A DNA stretch of 6,520 nucleotides from an uncultured Marinicella sp. GTDB taxonomy: Bacteria; Pseudomonadota; Gammaproteobacteria; Xanthomonadales; Marinicellaceae. Numbering within the stretch: the first letter of the stretch is position 1; each line of letters opens with the position of its first letter. Positions 1 through 6,127 of this stretch are shown in pieces. Where the stretch lies: positions 1 through 6,520 of the forward strand of contig CALLLZ010000122.1 of assembly GCA_938008005.1 (NCBI GenBank). Direction: 5' to 3'. The notes under the pieces were generated by a model that saw only the letters and a list, made by a program, of their open reading frames with translations, made no database searches and was not told the DNA's origin. Made by a program: the position numbers and the translations under genes.

Positions 1-32
1 AGGGGTCAAATGGTTTTGTGAGTCTTTAGGCG

Positions 33-66
33 TAAAGAGACATTGGATATTGACAATGTCTCTTTA
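33..66. terminator. Hairpin downstream of the porin gene, likely terminator
   Basis: A perfect 13-bp inverted repeat (33-45 pairs with 54-66, core AAAGAGACATTG / CAATGTCTCTTT) encloses an 8-base loop. It lies 17 bases past the porin stop codon. Read on the plus strand, the stem is followed by a T-rich stretch (67-75), which fits a rho-independent terminator for a rightward gene ending left of or within the first 30 bases; a TAG at 27-29 and a TGA at 19-21 are possible ends. Read on the minus strand, it follows the porin but has no clean U-run after it. A shared, bidirectional terminator is the simplest reading. Confidence 0.65.
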
Positions 67-83
67 TATTTTATTGACTGGAT

Positions 84-1364
84 TTAAAATGCGTATTTGG
101 CAGAAAATATTAATCGATTTAACTCGCCATCGGTACCAGATTCTAGTTCACGTTTACCATGCAAAAAACCAACACCTAATGTGAGTTTGCTGACTGGAGA
201 GAACAGCAAGTTAACTTGTGCACTTTGTGCTGATTTAGTCACACTCGTGCCTGTGTAATCCGCTTCATTATCAATATCGATTCTAGAGAGAATGAAATTA
301 GATCTGAGGGTGTTATTCCAGTGATGATTGTATGCAACTGCCACCGCATTTGAATCAATGGCTTCCAATGAACCATCATCTGTAATAACTGCACCATTGG
401 CTGTATTTAATCCCACATATCTACCCATACCAGCACCTGATGCTAAATTGAATTTAATGTTGTTTTTATCTCCGACATTGAATTTTCCGGTAACACTCAC
501 TCCAAATGATGACTCGCTTTCATTATTGGATACTTGGTCATATTCTAAACTCCTCACTAAACCTGCTACAGCGACGTGTCCCCAATCTGTTTTGTGGGTG
601 TATTTTGCGACAAAGTCAGGAGTGCCGTTGTCATCAGATACAATTCTAGCTCCACCTTCAAAAGGTGTTATGGTGGTTTCAGGGTTCTCTAAGGCCAATT
701 GCCATGGGCCGTTGGTGTACCTAACCATGGCTTGGCGCTCAAAAACTATGCCGTCAGATGCTGCTAAGAAATCGACTGATTCTGGCAAAGCTCCTACGTC
801 TTGAAATGTACTCCATGTTTGTCCGAATAACCAATTGTTATAGGTGATAAAAGCATGTCTCAGGCGAGGTTGATAGGAGTTACTTACACGTTCATTTCCT
901 CCCGGTGGGAGTAAAAAATCCATTTCGATGTAACTACCTAGCTTATCACCACTGGCTAAAACATGATTGCTCTTAAAATTAATCCTTGATTCCTTTGCGC
1001 CAAAGTCAAAGTCTGTACTTTCACCTTCCCCACCAACTGGTATGGTTCCAGGAATATAAAAATCACGCCCTGCTGAACCGGAGGCTAAATCGCCATCGCT
1101 GTATGATGAAAATGCACCTGTTGCTTTGATAAACCCGCCAAAACTATATGAATGTTTTTCATTGGATTTAGTTTGAGTGGTTTTTTGTGAAGTGAGTGTT
1201 TCAGTGTTTTTATCGGATAACTCTTGTTTAAGTGACAATAACATTTGTTCTAATGAGTTAATTTTATCTTCTAATTGTTTGTATTTTTGATCTTCTGCAA
1301 AAGCCCCTCCGCTAAATAGCGAAGTTGAAATTACGACAGCCAAAAGTTTTTTATTGATTTTCAT
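84..1364 (-). CDS. DcaP-like trimeric outer-membrane porin
   Basis: This 426-residue protein is an outer-membrane beta-barrel of the DcaP family, whose characterised Acinetobacter member is a trimeric channel that favours negatively charged solutes such as dicarboxylates. Residues 1-23 form a signal peptide ending AFA, with cleavage expected before E24. Residues 25-52 are a heptad-rich coiled coil (LEDKINSLEQ, LLSLKQEL), matching the N-terminal periplasmic coiled coil of DcaP trimers. A Ser/Thr/Lys-rich linker follows, and the barrel begins near residue 72 (SFGGFIKATGAF). The segment GRDFYIPGTIPVGG and the later FDFGAKESRINF stretch are family hallmarks. The chain ends KYAF with a C-terminal phenylalanine, the usual BAM assembly signal. 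The ATG is preceded by a strong ribosome site. The fold and family are seen clearly; the actual substrate cannot be read from sequence. Confidence 0.9.
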   Translation of the reverse strand: MKINKKLLAVVISTSLFSGGAFAEDQKYKQLEDKINSLEQMLLSLKQELSDKNTETLTSQKTTQTKSNEKHSYSFGGFIKATGAFSSYSDGDLASGSAGRDFYIPGTIPVGGEGESTDFDFGAKESRINFKSNHVLASGDKLGSYIEMDFLLPPGGNERVSNSYQPRLRHAFITYNNWLFGQTWSTFQDVGALPESVDFLAASDGIVFERQAMVRYTNGPWQLALENPETTITPFEGGARIVSDDNGTPDFVAKYTHKTDWGHVAVAGLVRSLEYDQVSNNESESSFGVSVTGKFNVGDKNNIKFNLASGAGMGRYVGLNTANGAVITDDGSLEAIDSNAVAVAYNHHWNNTLRSNFILSRIDIDNEADYTGTSVTKSAQSAQVNLLFSPVSKLTLGVGFLHGKRELESGTDGELNRLIFSAKYAF

Positions 1365-1368
1365 AGCA

Positions 1369-1374
1369 TCCTCT
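1369..1374 (-). promoter_or_regulatory. Shine-Dalgarno site of the porin gene
   Basis: On the minus strand AGAGGA lies four bases before the porin ATG. It is the only strong Shine-Dalgarno match before any of the seven genes in this window, and it fixes the porin start at 1364. Confidence 0.7.
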
Positions 1375-1423
1375 ATTTGACGATGATGTTATGATATTGA
1401 TTTGTTGAGAGACTAGATATTAG

Positions 1424-1446
1424 CCTTTAGTAGATACGACTAAAGG
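1424..1446. terminator. Hairpin between the small membrane gene and the porin
   Basis: CCTTTAGT (1424-1431) and ACTAAAGG (1439-1446) form a perfect 8-bp stem with a 7-base loop. After one mismatch the pairing continues for three more A-T pairs (1420-1422 with 1448-1450). It starts five bases after the stop codon of the 97-residue membrane protein gene. On the minus strand no U-run follows, so it is a weak or partial terminator, an RNA-stability element, or an operator for the porin about 60 bases further on. I found no convincing porin promoter in the remaining bases (1375-1423), so readthrough from the upstream gene is possible. Confidence 0.4.
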
Positions 1447-1451
1447 ATAAG

Positions 1452-1745
1452 TTATTTTTTCATAATCATCACTGCAATACCAAATGCATAAGCAGTCAGT
1501 ATTTTCTCATCCAGCAACAGTGTCCGGCCATCCAATTGTTGCATGCTGTTAGAAACAAGTTGTATGACCATACCCATCAGTGCCAACGCGGCAGCTGTAT
1601 GGACTTTTTGTTTGGAAATTTCTTTGTCACCAAACTGATAGGTATGGTTGTTTTGTTTTTGTAAAGCGAGTTTTAACCCCATACCAGCTACAATTAATGA
1701 CATGAATAAACTCAAATAATTGCTGTAAAAGGAAAGACTGTCCAT
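1452..1745 (-). CDS. Small three-helix membrane protein, function unknown
   Basis: I do not recognise this 97-residue protein. It has three hydrophobic segments: residues about 10-28 (LSLFMSLIVAGMGLKLAL), 49-65 (HTAAALALMGMVIQLVS) and 82-95 (ILTAYAFGIAVMIM). A polar loop at 29-48 and a short acidic/basic loop at 69-81 separate them, and the chain ends in two lysines. It is probably an inner-membrane protein. The frame is open upstream to a GTG at 1805, giving 117 residues. I prefer the ATG at 1745 because the extension has no ribosome site and would run across a TATAAT at 1768-1773. Neither start has a Shine-Dalgarno sequence. It points the same way as the porin, 87 bases upstream of it, but a functional link is unproven. 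Confidence 0.6.
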   Translation of the reverse strand: MDSLSFYSNYLSLFMSLIVAGMGLKLALQKQNNHTYQFGDKEISKQKVHTAAALALMGMVIQLVSNSMQQLDGRTLLLDEKILTAYAFGIAVMIMKK

Positions 1746-1767
1746 AGATTTGGTTGATAAAACGATT

Positions 1768-1773
1768 ATTATA
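1768..1773 (-). promoter_or_regulatory. Candidate -10 box for the small membrane protein gene
   Basis: A perfect TATAAT on the minus strand would place transcription start about 15 bases before the ATG at 1745. No good -35 box stands at the proper distance and the surrounding DNA is AT-rich, so a chance match is quite possible. Confidence 0.25.
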
Positions 1774-1881
1774 GTTGAATTGATCAATAGGTATTTAAAT
1801 GACACTCAAGAAGAGGCCACTTTTATTTATTTGTTATCTCTCATTGTTTTATAATTTCTTTAATTTATTTGGTTTTTATAT

Positions 1882-1910
1882 TTGAAAAGCCATGAAACAA
1901 GTTTTATATT
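1882..1910 (+). promoter_or_regulatory. Candidate sigma-70 promoter P1 for the cpeT-like gene
   Basis: TTGAAA (1882-1887) and TATATT (1905-1910) are separated by 17 bases, close to the sigma-70 consensus in sequence and spacing. Transcription would start near 1917, giving a leader of about 55 bases. The region is AT-rich, which raises the chance of a false match. Confidence 0.4.
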
Positions 1911-1919
1911 TTAAAGTGA

Positions 1920-1947
1920 TTGGCATAAATATAAACTCTGTTAAACT
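1920..1947 (+). promoter_or_regulatory. Candidate extended -10 promoter P2 for the cpeT-like gene
   Basis: TTGGCA (1920-1925) and TAAACT (1942-1947) are 16 bases apart, and the -10 is preceded by a TG one base upstream, making an extended -10. Transcription would start near 1954, leaving a leader of only about 19 bases. It could be an alternative to, or act in tandem with, the candidate at 1882-1910. Confidence 0.35.
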
Positions 1948-1972
1948 GATTTTTTTATTTTGTGTTTAATTT

Positions 1973-2644
1973 ATGAAAAGCATTATTATTAGATTTTTTT
2001 GGGTTTGTTGTTTATTTGGACTCACGGCCTGTCATCAGAATAATACACAACAAGTCAAAATCAATAAGAGTGAATCATCACAACAAGAATTGCTTCAATT
2101 GGTGCAATTAATGAGTGGGGAATTTGACAGTTTAAAACAATCACAATTGGATGAAAGTTACTACCATATCAGTTTAAAAATGAAACCGATTTGGACACAG
2201 CGGAACGATGGACATTGGCTGTATGTTGAACAGGCGGTGGGTACCATGTTGGATAAACCGTATCGTCAACGTATTTATCATGTGACCGCGTTGGGAAATA
2301 ACAAGTTCAGCAGTGCCGTGTATGAATTTTCGGACCCAAGTGCAGTTGTTGGTGGTTTTGAGAATCCTAAATTATTGGCTGATATCGAGCCTAGTGATTT
2401 AACTTTACGTAAAGGTTGTGCGGTTATTTTACAAAAATATGGTGATGAAAATTATTCTGGAAGCACAGGTGATAAAACTTGTTTAAGCCAACTGCGTGGT
2501 GCAACATACGCAAATTCTATCGTTGATATCACAGCTACGAGTATAAGTAGTTGGGACCAAGGATTTGATTCGAATGATCAACAAGTTTGGGGTGCTACAG
2601 CCGGCCCATATGTGTTTGACAGAAAACCTGATGATTTACATTAA
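1973..2644 (+). CDS. CpcT/CpeT-family lipoprotein (chromophore-lyase fold)
   Basis: This 223-residue protein has a lipoprotein signal with lipobox LTAC, placing the lipidated cysteine at residue 20; the next residue is His, not Asp, so sorting to the outer membrane is expected. The rest matches the CpcT/CpeT family: YRQRIY at 97-102, the paired cysteines C149 (KGCAV) and C170 (DKTC), RGATY at 175-179, and the family-typical ending SSWDQGFD (192-199) plus QVWG and GPYVF. Cyanobacterial members attach bilins to phycobiliprotein beta subunits. No phycobiliprotein gene is visible here and the protein would be exported, so bilin-lyase activity on a phycobilisome is unlikely; the true ligand is unknown. 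C149 and C170 may form a disulfide (inference). Its 3' end overlaps the next gene by 14 bases. No Shine-Dalgarno sequence precedes the ATG. Confidence 0.85.
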   Translation: MKSIIIRFFWVCCLFGLTACHQNNTQQVKINKSESSQQELLQLVQLMSGEFDSLKQSQLDESYYHISLKMKPIWTQRNDGHWLYVEQAVGTMLDKPYRQRIYHVTALGNNKFSSAVYEFSDPSAVVGGFENPKLLADIEPSDLTLRKGCAVILQKYGDENYSGSTGDKTCLSQLRGATYANSIVDITATSISSWDQGFDSNDQQVWGATAGPYVFDRKPDDLH

Positions 2645-3149
2645 ATTAATAACTGTATTTGTTGGCACTGGTGCCATCAGTTTTTTGTTGTTTTATGTGC
2701 TTATGAAACATGGGAATCGTCAATCGATAGATGTTATTGAAAACAAAGACAAGGCAGCTATGAAGAGGTTGAAAGCAGAACTGAAAGCCAATAAAACCAC
2801 TTGGCAAAATATCGTGATGTCAAAATGGGTTGCATTTGGAGGCGGTTTTTATGGTGTCATGGCGGTGTTGACCTATGTGGTGGTTGAATTCAAAGAAGTT
2901 GTAGATTTATTAACAAGTGAAGCATCTTTGATGGCTACCATAGCTGAATTGGGAGTGAGTGATTTGGTGAGTTTTTTCATCAACTCCTTAATGAATTTTG
3001 TCACTGCCATTACATGGCCAATTTATTGGATGAATAAAGTCGAAGGTTACTCCGTTTGGGTTTGGTGTTTGATCGTTTATGGGGGGTATGTTACTGGTCA
3101 GTTTTTGGCAAAAAACACTGTAAATCCTTACGGTGAAAAAAGCCAATGA
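2631..3149 (+). CDS. Four-helix inner-membrane protein, function unknown
   Basis: I do not recognise a named family for this 172-residue protein. It has four predicted membrane segments: about 4-25 (IKLITVFVGTGAISFLLFYVLM), 67-86, 112-134 and 141-160. A basic, helix-prone loop rich in Lys and Glu (30-60, with KRLKAELKANK) follows the first helix. A stretch of about 20 residues with acidic positions (E89-E106) sits between helices two and three. The positive-inside rule would put the 26-65 loop in the cytoplasm. I chose ATG 2631 because the first helix begins there. The frame is open further upstream, to 2565, but that part lies wholly inside the preceding lipoprotein gene. The 14-base overlap and missing Shine-Dalgarno site suggest translational coupling to the CpeT-like lipoprotein, hence probable co-function. 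Confidence 0.7.
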   Translation: MIYIKLITVFVGTGAISFLLFYVLMKHGNRQSIDVIENKDKAAMKRLKAELKANKTTWQNIVMSKWVAFGGGFYGVMAVLTYVVVEFKEVVDLLTSEASLMATIAELGVSDLVSFFINSLMNFVTAITWPIYWMNKVEGYSVWVWCLIVYGGYVTGQFLAKNTVNPYGEKSQ

Positions 3150-3239
3150 AAGAAAGTTTAAAGACCATAGATTCAATAAGAAATATGACTGTTGCTGGTT
3201 AAAAAGTATCCGTTTGAGCTGCCTTTTAGGTTTTAGAAA

Positions 3240-3893
3240 TCAATTAATGGGTTTTTTGGGGACTTTCCATACACTGGCAGCGGTGGTTTTTGAATCCATT
3301 TGTTTTGATTCAAACTTTTTGTTTTTTTGGGATTTAGCTTGCGGTTTTGAAGGCTTCTTTTTTAAACTTAATTTTCCGGCTTTTGAGCGCGGTTCGGCAT
3401 CATTGAAAGTGGTTTTCTTGGTTGCCTTGGTTTGACCTCTGTATTTAATTTGTAGACCTTTCATGAATTTTCGTAACATTTGGTTTTTACACGCCCGGTA
3501 ATGCTTGTGGTCTTTTTTACGGAACAGGGCACTGAATTCATGTTTGCTGATTTTAAAACCAGCCAGTTCCATCACTGCTAAAGCTTCTTCCGCTTTGAGG
3601 TGGAAAGCTATTTTTAACTTCATCAATATCAAATTGTTGTCTAATTGCTGTTTGATTTTAACTCGCGGTCCATCGTCCTTTGGCCCCCTTTTGTCAATGA
3701 TCAAAGCATCCAAGAACTCGATTAAAGTTTCATCAGGTAATGGTATGAATCCTGTTTCTTCTTCGCGTTTGAGCCACTGATTGACTTGTTTTTCAGAGGC
3801 CTGAATATTTACATGTTTGAAGATTTTAGAGATTTGATTGTCTTTTAAATCCAAAATATAACGGGTTCTTCGCAATATGTCGTTGTTATTCAT
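3240..3893 (-). CDS. yehS: YehS family protein (DUF1456) with lysine-rich C-terminal tail
   Basis: The first 153 residues match Escherichia coli YehS, a DUF1456 protein of about 156 residues with unknown function. The domain is an internal duplication. Repeat one (about 3-70) has NNDILRRTRYIL and a WLKREEETGF segment, ending DKRG. Repeat two (about 86-153) has NNLILMKLKIAFHLK and FRKKDHKHYRACKNQ, ending KYRG. Residues 154-217 are a low-complexity tail rich in Lys, Ser and Gln (KLSLKKKPSKP, KSQKNKKFESK) that E. coli YehS lacks. No signal peptide or membrane helix is seen, so it is cytoplasmic; the basic tail could contact nucleic acid or ribosomes (inference). It converges on the membrane protein gene to its left, with 90 bases between the two stops, and diverges from the peptidase gene. 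No Shine-Dalgarno site precedes the ATG. Confidence 0.85.
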   Translation of the reverse strand: MNNNDILRRTRYILDLKDNQISKIFKHVNIQASEKQVNQWLKREEETGFIPLPDETLIEFLDALIIDKRGPKDDGPRVKIKQQLDNNLILMKLKIAFHLKAEEALAVMELAGFKISKHEFSALFRKKDHKHYRACKNQMLRKFMKGLQIKYRGQTKATKKTTFNDAEPRSKAGKLSLKKKPSKPQAKSQKNKKFESKQMDSKTTAASVWKVPKKPIN

Positions 3894-4014
3894 GGTGTTT
3901 TAATTTGCCTTAACTCAATGATTATCAAGGTGCACAGTTTAACTGATTTTTTCAGTGCTTGAACAGTCATTCGATTTTTATATGCTTTTCTTGTTCACCT
4001 GTAGAAGTCGTTTA

Positions 4015-4043
4015 TTGTTGTCTTCGGCTGAAGTGGTTATACT
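4015..4043 (+). promoter_or_regulatory. Candidate sigma-70 promoter of the S9 peptidase-lysozyme pair
   Basis: TTGTTG (4015-4020) and TATACT (4038-4043) are separated by exactly 17 bases. Transcription would begin near 4050, about 25 bases before ATG 4075. This supports that start over the in-frame GTG at 3955, which would lie upstream of the promoter. A small 4-bp inverted repeat (CTTC/GAAG, 4022-4033) lies in the spacer and is probably incidental. Confidence 0.5.
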
Positions 4044-4074
4044 GTCTTACTCTTTACCAAACCAGTATTTAGCC

Positions 4075-6108
4075 ATGAAATTTTTGTATCAAATCCTGAT
4101 TATTTGTTTTTTTTCCAGTACGGTTGTTGCACAACAAACAGATCAATTGGAGTTGTTGGATGTTTTTAACCTTGAATATGTTTCTGACCCGCAAATTTCT
4201 CCTGATGGTAGCCAAATAATTTACACCCGTAATTTCAAAGATGTGATGACTGATAAAAATCACAGTAATTTGTGGTTGATTGATTTCAATGGTAAAAATA
4301 ACCGACCACTGACTACTGGTAACCACAACGCCAGATCAGCTCGGTGGTCACATGATGGGAAAAAAATTATTTATCTGTCAAACCATGCCGATGACAAAAC
4401 CAAACTTTACTTAATGTGGATGGATAGCCGTGAATCGATGGCTTTGACCAACGGTTCTATTGCGCCCAGTCAAGCAGCTTGGTCACGTGATGATAAACAC
4501 TTGGTATTTACTCAATTTGTACCTAAGAAAAAATCATCACTGGTGAAAATGCCAAATAAACCTCAAGGAGCCGAGTGGAATGAATCGCCTATTTATATTG
4601 ATGACATGAACTATCGAGCAGATGGACAAGGTTTTTTAAAACCCGGAAATCAACAAATATTCAGCTTGTCTGTTGATGGAGGAACGCCTCGTCAACTGAC
4701 AGCTTCAGCACATGATCATCAGTCACCAGTGTGGTCATCAGATAAACAATCTATTTTCTTTACTGCAAATTTACATGAAAATCATGAGTTTGAACCCTTA
4801 AACGCTGAAATATATCAACTTGATTTAAATGACTTAAGTATTAAAGCCTTGACAGCGCGATTTGGCCCTGATGCCAATGCCCAATTGTCACCTGATGGTA
4901 AAAAGTTAGCCTATCTCGGTTTTGATGATACTTTTCAAGGGCATTCAGTGCGCGAATTGTATGTCATGGATGTTAATGGTGAAAACCATCAGTCGATTTC
5001 GAAACAATTGGATAGATCCATTCAGTCTATGGCTTGGGCAGCAAATTCGAAAGGATTGTATGCGCAGTATACTGATCAAGGTGATGGTAAATTAATTCAC
5101 CTTAATTTATCTGGAAAAACGACAGAGATAGCAAGTCAATTGGGTGGTTTATCATTGGGGCGACCATATAACGCAGCAGCTTTTTCAGTATCGAATAACA
5201 ATCGAGTCGCTATGACCTTGGGTGGCACTTCTCATCCAGCTGATTTAGCGACGGTGAATAATAAAAAAGTACAGCGATTGACTCATGTGAATGAGGACTT
5301 ATTCAGCTACAAAAAACTCGGCCAAGTCAAAGAGCTTTGGTGGCAGTCATCTGTTGATCAACGATCTATCCAAGGTTGGTTAATCACTCCGCCAAATTTT
5401 GATGCCAATAAAAAATATCCGTTGATACTTGAAATTCATGGTGGTCCTTTTGCCAGTTATGGTTCGGTATTTTCGGCTGAAGCACAGTTATTTGCCGCAG
5501 CTGGATATGTGGTGTTGTATAGCAACCCTCGTGGCAGTACTGGTTATGGTCAGGAATTTGCTAATTTGATTCATCATGATTACCCAAACAATGATTATCA
5601 TGATTTGATGTCAGGTGTTGATAAAGCGATTGCAGAAGGATATGTGGATGAGGAGCAGTTGTTTGTTACAGGTGGCAGCGGTGGTGGTGTTTTAACCGCT
5701 TGGATTATTGGTCACACCAATCGTTTTAAAGCAGCTGTGGTTGCAAAACCAGTGATTAATTGGATCAGTTTTGTATTGTATGCAGACAACCCAGGTTTTT
5801 TCTATAAATATTGGTTTGCCAATAAACCTTGGGAAGATGCAGCAAATTACCTTAAAAGATCACCACTTTCTTATGTGGGTAATGTGAAAACGCCTACCAT
5901 GTTACTGACAGGTGAATCAGATTACCGAACGCCGATTGCAGAGTCAGAACAATATTATGCGGCTTTGAAATTACAAAAAGTTGAATCGGCAATGGTCAGA
6001 ATACCAGGGGCTGGTCATGGGATTGCTAATAGGCCCAGTAATTTGGTGGCCAAAGTGGCGAGTATTTTGGCCTGGTTTGATAAATACAGACCCATTGAAA
6101 ATAAATAA
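4075..6108 (+). CDS. Secreted S9 family peptidase (prolyl oligopeptidase / acylaminoacyl-peptidase type)
   Basis: This 677-residue serine peptidase trims peptides, probably in the periplasm. Residues 1-19 form a signal peptide ending VVA, with cleavage before Q20. Residues about 30-400 form a WD40-like PD40 beta-propeller, visible as repeated blades such as ISPDGSQIIYTRN, WSHDGKKIIYLSN and LSPDGKKLAYLGF. The alpha/beta-hydrolase domain runs from about 430 to the end. It contains HGGP at 455-458 and NPRGSTGYG at 484-492. The catalytic triad is expected at S535 (GGSGGG), D616 (GESDYRTP) and H648 (GAGHG), so the enzyme looks intact. Length and order suit the S9C-like group; the exact cleavage specificity cannot be read. 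The signal peptide and the upstream promoter choose ATG 4075 over the GTG at 3955. A lysozyme gene follows after 19 bases, probably in the same operon. Confidence 0.92.
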   Translation: MKFLYQILIICFFSSTVVAQQTDQLELLDVFNLEYVSDPQISPDGSQIIYTRNFKDVMTDKNHSNLWLIDFNGKNNRPLTTGNHNARSARWSHDGKKIIYLSNHADDKTKLYLMWMDSRESMALTNGSIAPSQAAWSRDDKHLVFTQFVPKKKSSLVKMPNKPQGAEWNESPIYIDDMNYRADGQGFLKPGNQQIFSLSVDGGTPRQLTASAHDHQSPVWSSDKQSIFFTANLHENHEFEPLNAEIYQLDLNDLSIKALTARFGPDANAQLSPDGKKLAYLGFDDTFQGHSVRELYVMDVNGENHQSISKQLDRSIQSMAWAANSKGLYAQYTDQGDGKLIHLNLSGKTTEIASQLGGLSLGRPYNAAAFSVSNNNRVAMTLGGTSHPADLATVNNKKVQRLTHVNEDLFSYKKLGQVKELWWQSSVDQRSIQGWLITPPNFDANKKYPLILEIHGGPFASYGSVFSAEAQLFAAAGYVVLYSNPRGSTGYGQEFANLIHHDYPNNDYHDLMSGVDKAIAEGYVDEEQLFVTGGSGGGVLTAWIIGHTNRFKAAVVAKPVINWISFVLYADNPGFFYKYWFANKPWEDAANYLKRSPLSYVGNVKTPTMLLTGESDYRTPIAESEQYYAALKLQKVESAMVRIPGAGHGIANRPSNLVAKVASILAWFDKYRPIENK

Positions 6109-6127
6109 CATTAAAATTTAAAAAATA

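Noticed and set aside
328..804. Open frame of 158 codons on the plus strand inside the porin gene
   Set aside because: It is antisense to a well-supported porin, has no ribosome site, and its product is a Pro/Ser/Thr-rich jumble with no family resemblance.
2988..3176. Open frame of 62 codons on the minus strand under the four-helix membrane protein
   Set aside because: It is short and antisense to a gene with consistent membrane topology, and has no start signals.
3150..3239. Search for a terminator between the converging membrane protein and yehS genes
   Set aside because: Only a 5-bp AAAAG/CTTTT pairing with a long loop was found, too weak to call; termination here may be rho-dependent.
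3133..3435. Open frame of 100 codons on the plus strand overlapping the YehS tail
   Set aside because: Its Phe-rich product is the reverse complement of the Lys-rich tail of YehS (AAA/AAG codons read as TTT/CTT), so it is a composition artefact.
3505..3780. Open frame of 91 codons on the plus strand inside yehS
   Set aside because: It is antisense to the conserved YehS core, with no recognisable domain and no start signals.
3936..3960. Possible operator palindrome (CTGA TTTTTT TCAG) between yehS and the peptidase gene
   Set aside because: The stem is only four base pairs around a T-run, which is expected by chance in such AT-rich DNA.
4069..4326. Open frame of 85 codons on the minus strand under the S9 peptidase start
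   Set aside because: It is antisense to the signal peptide and first propeller blades, and its Ile/Asn-rich product has no resemblance to known proteins.
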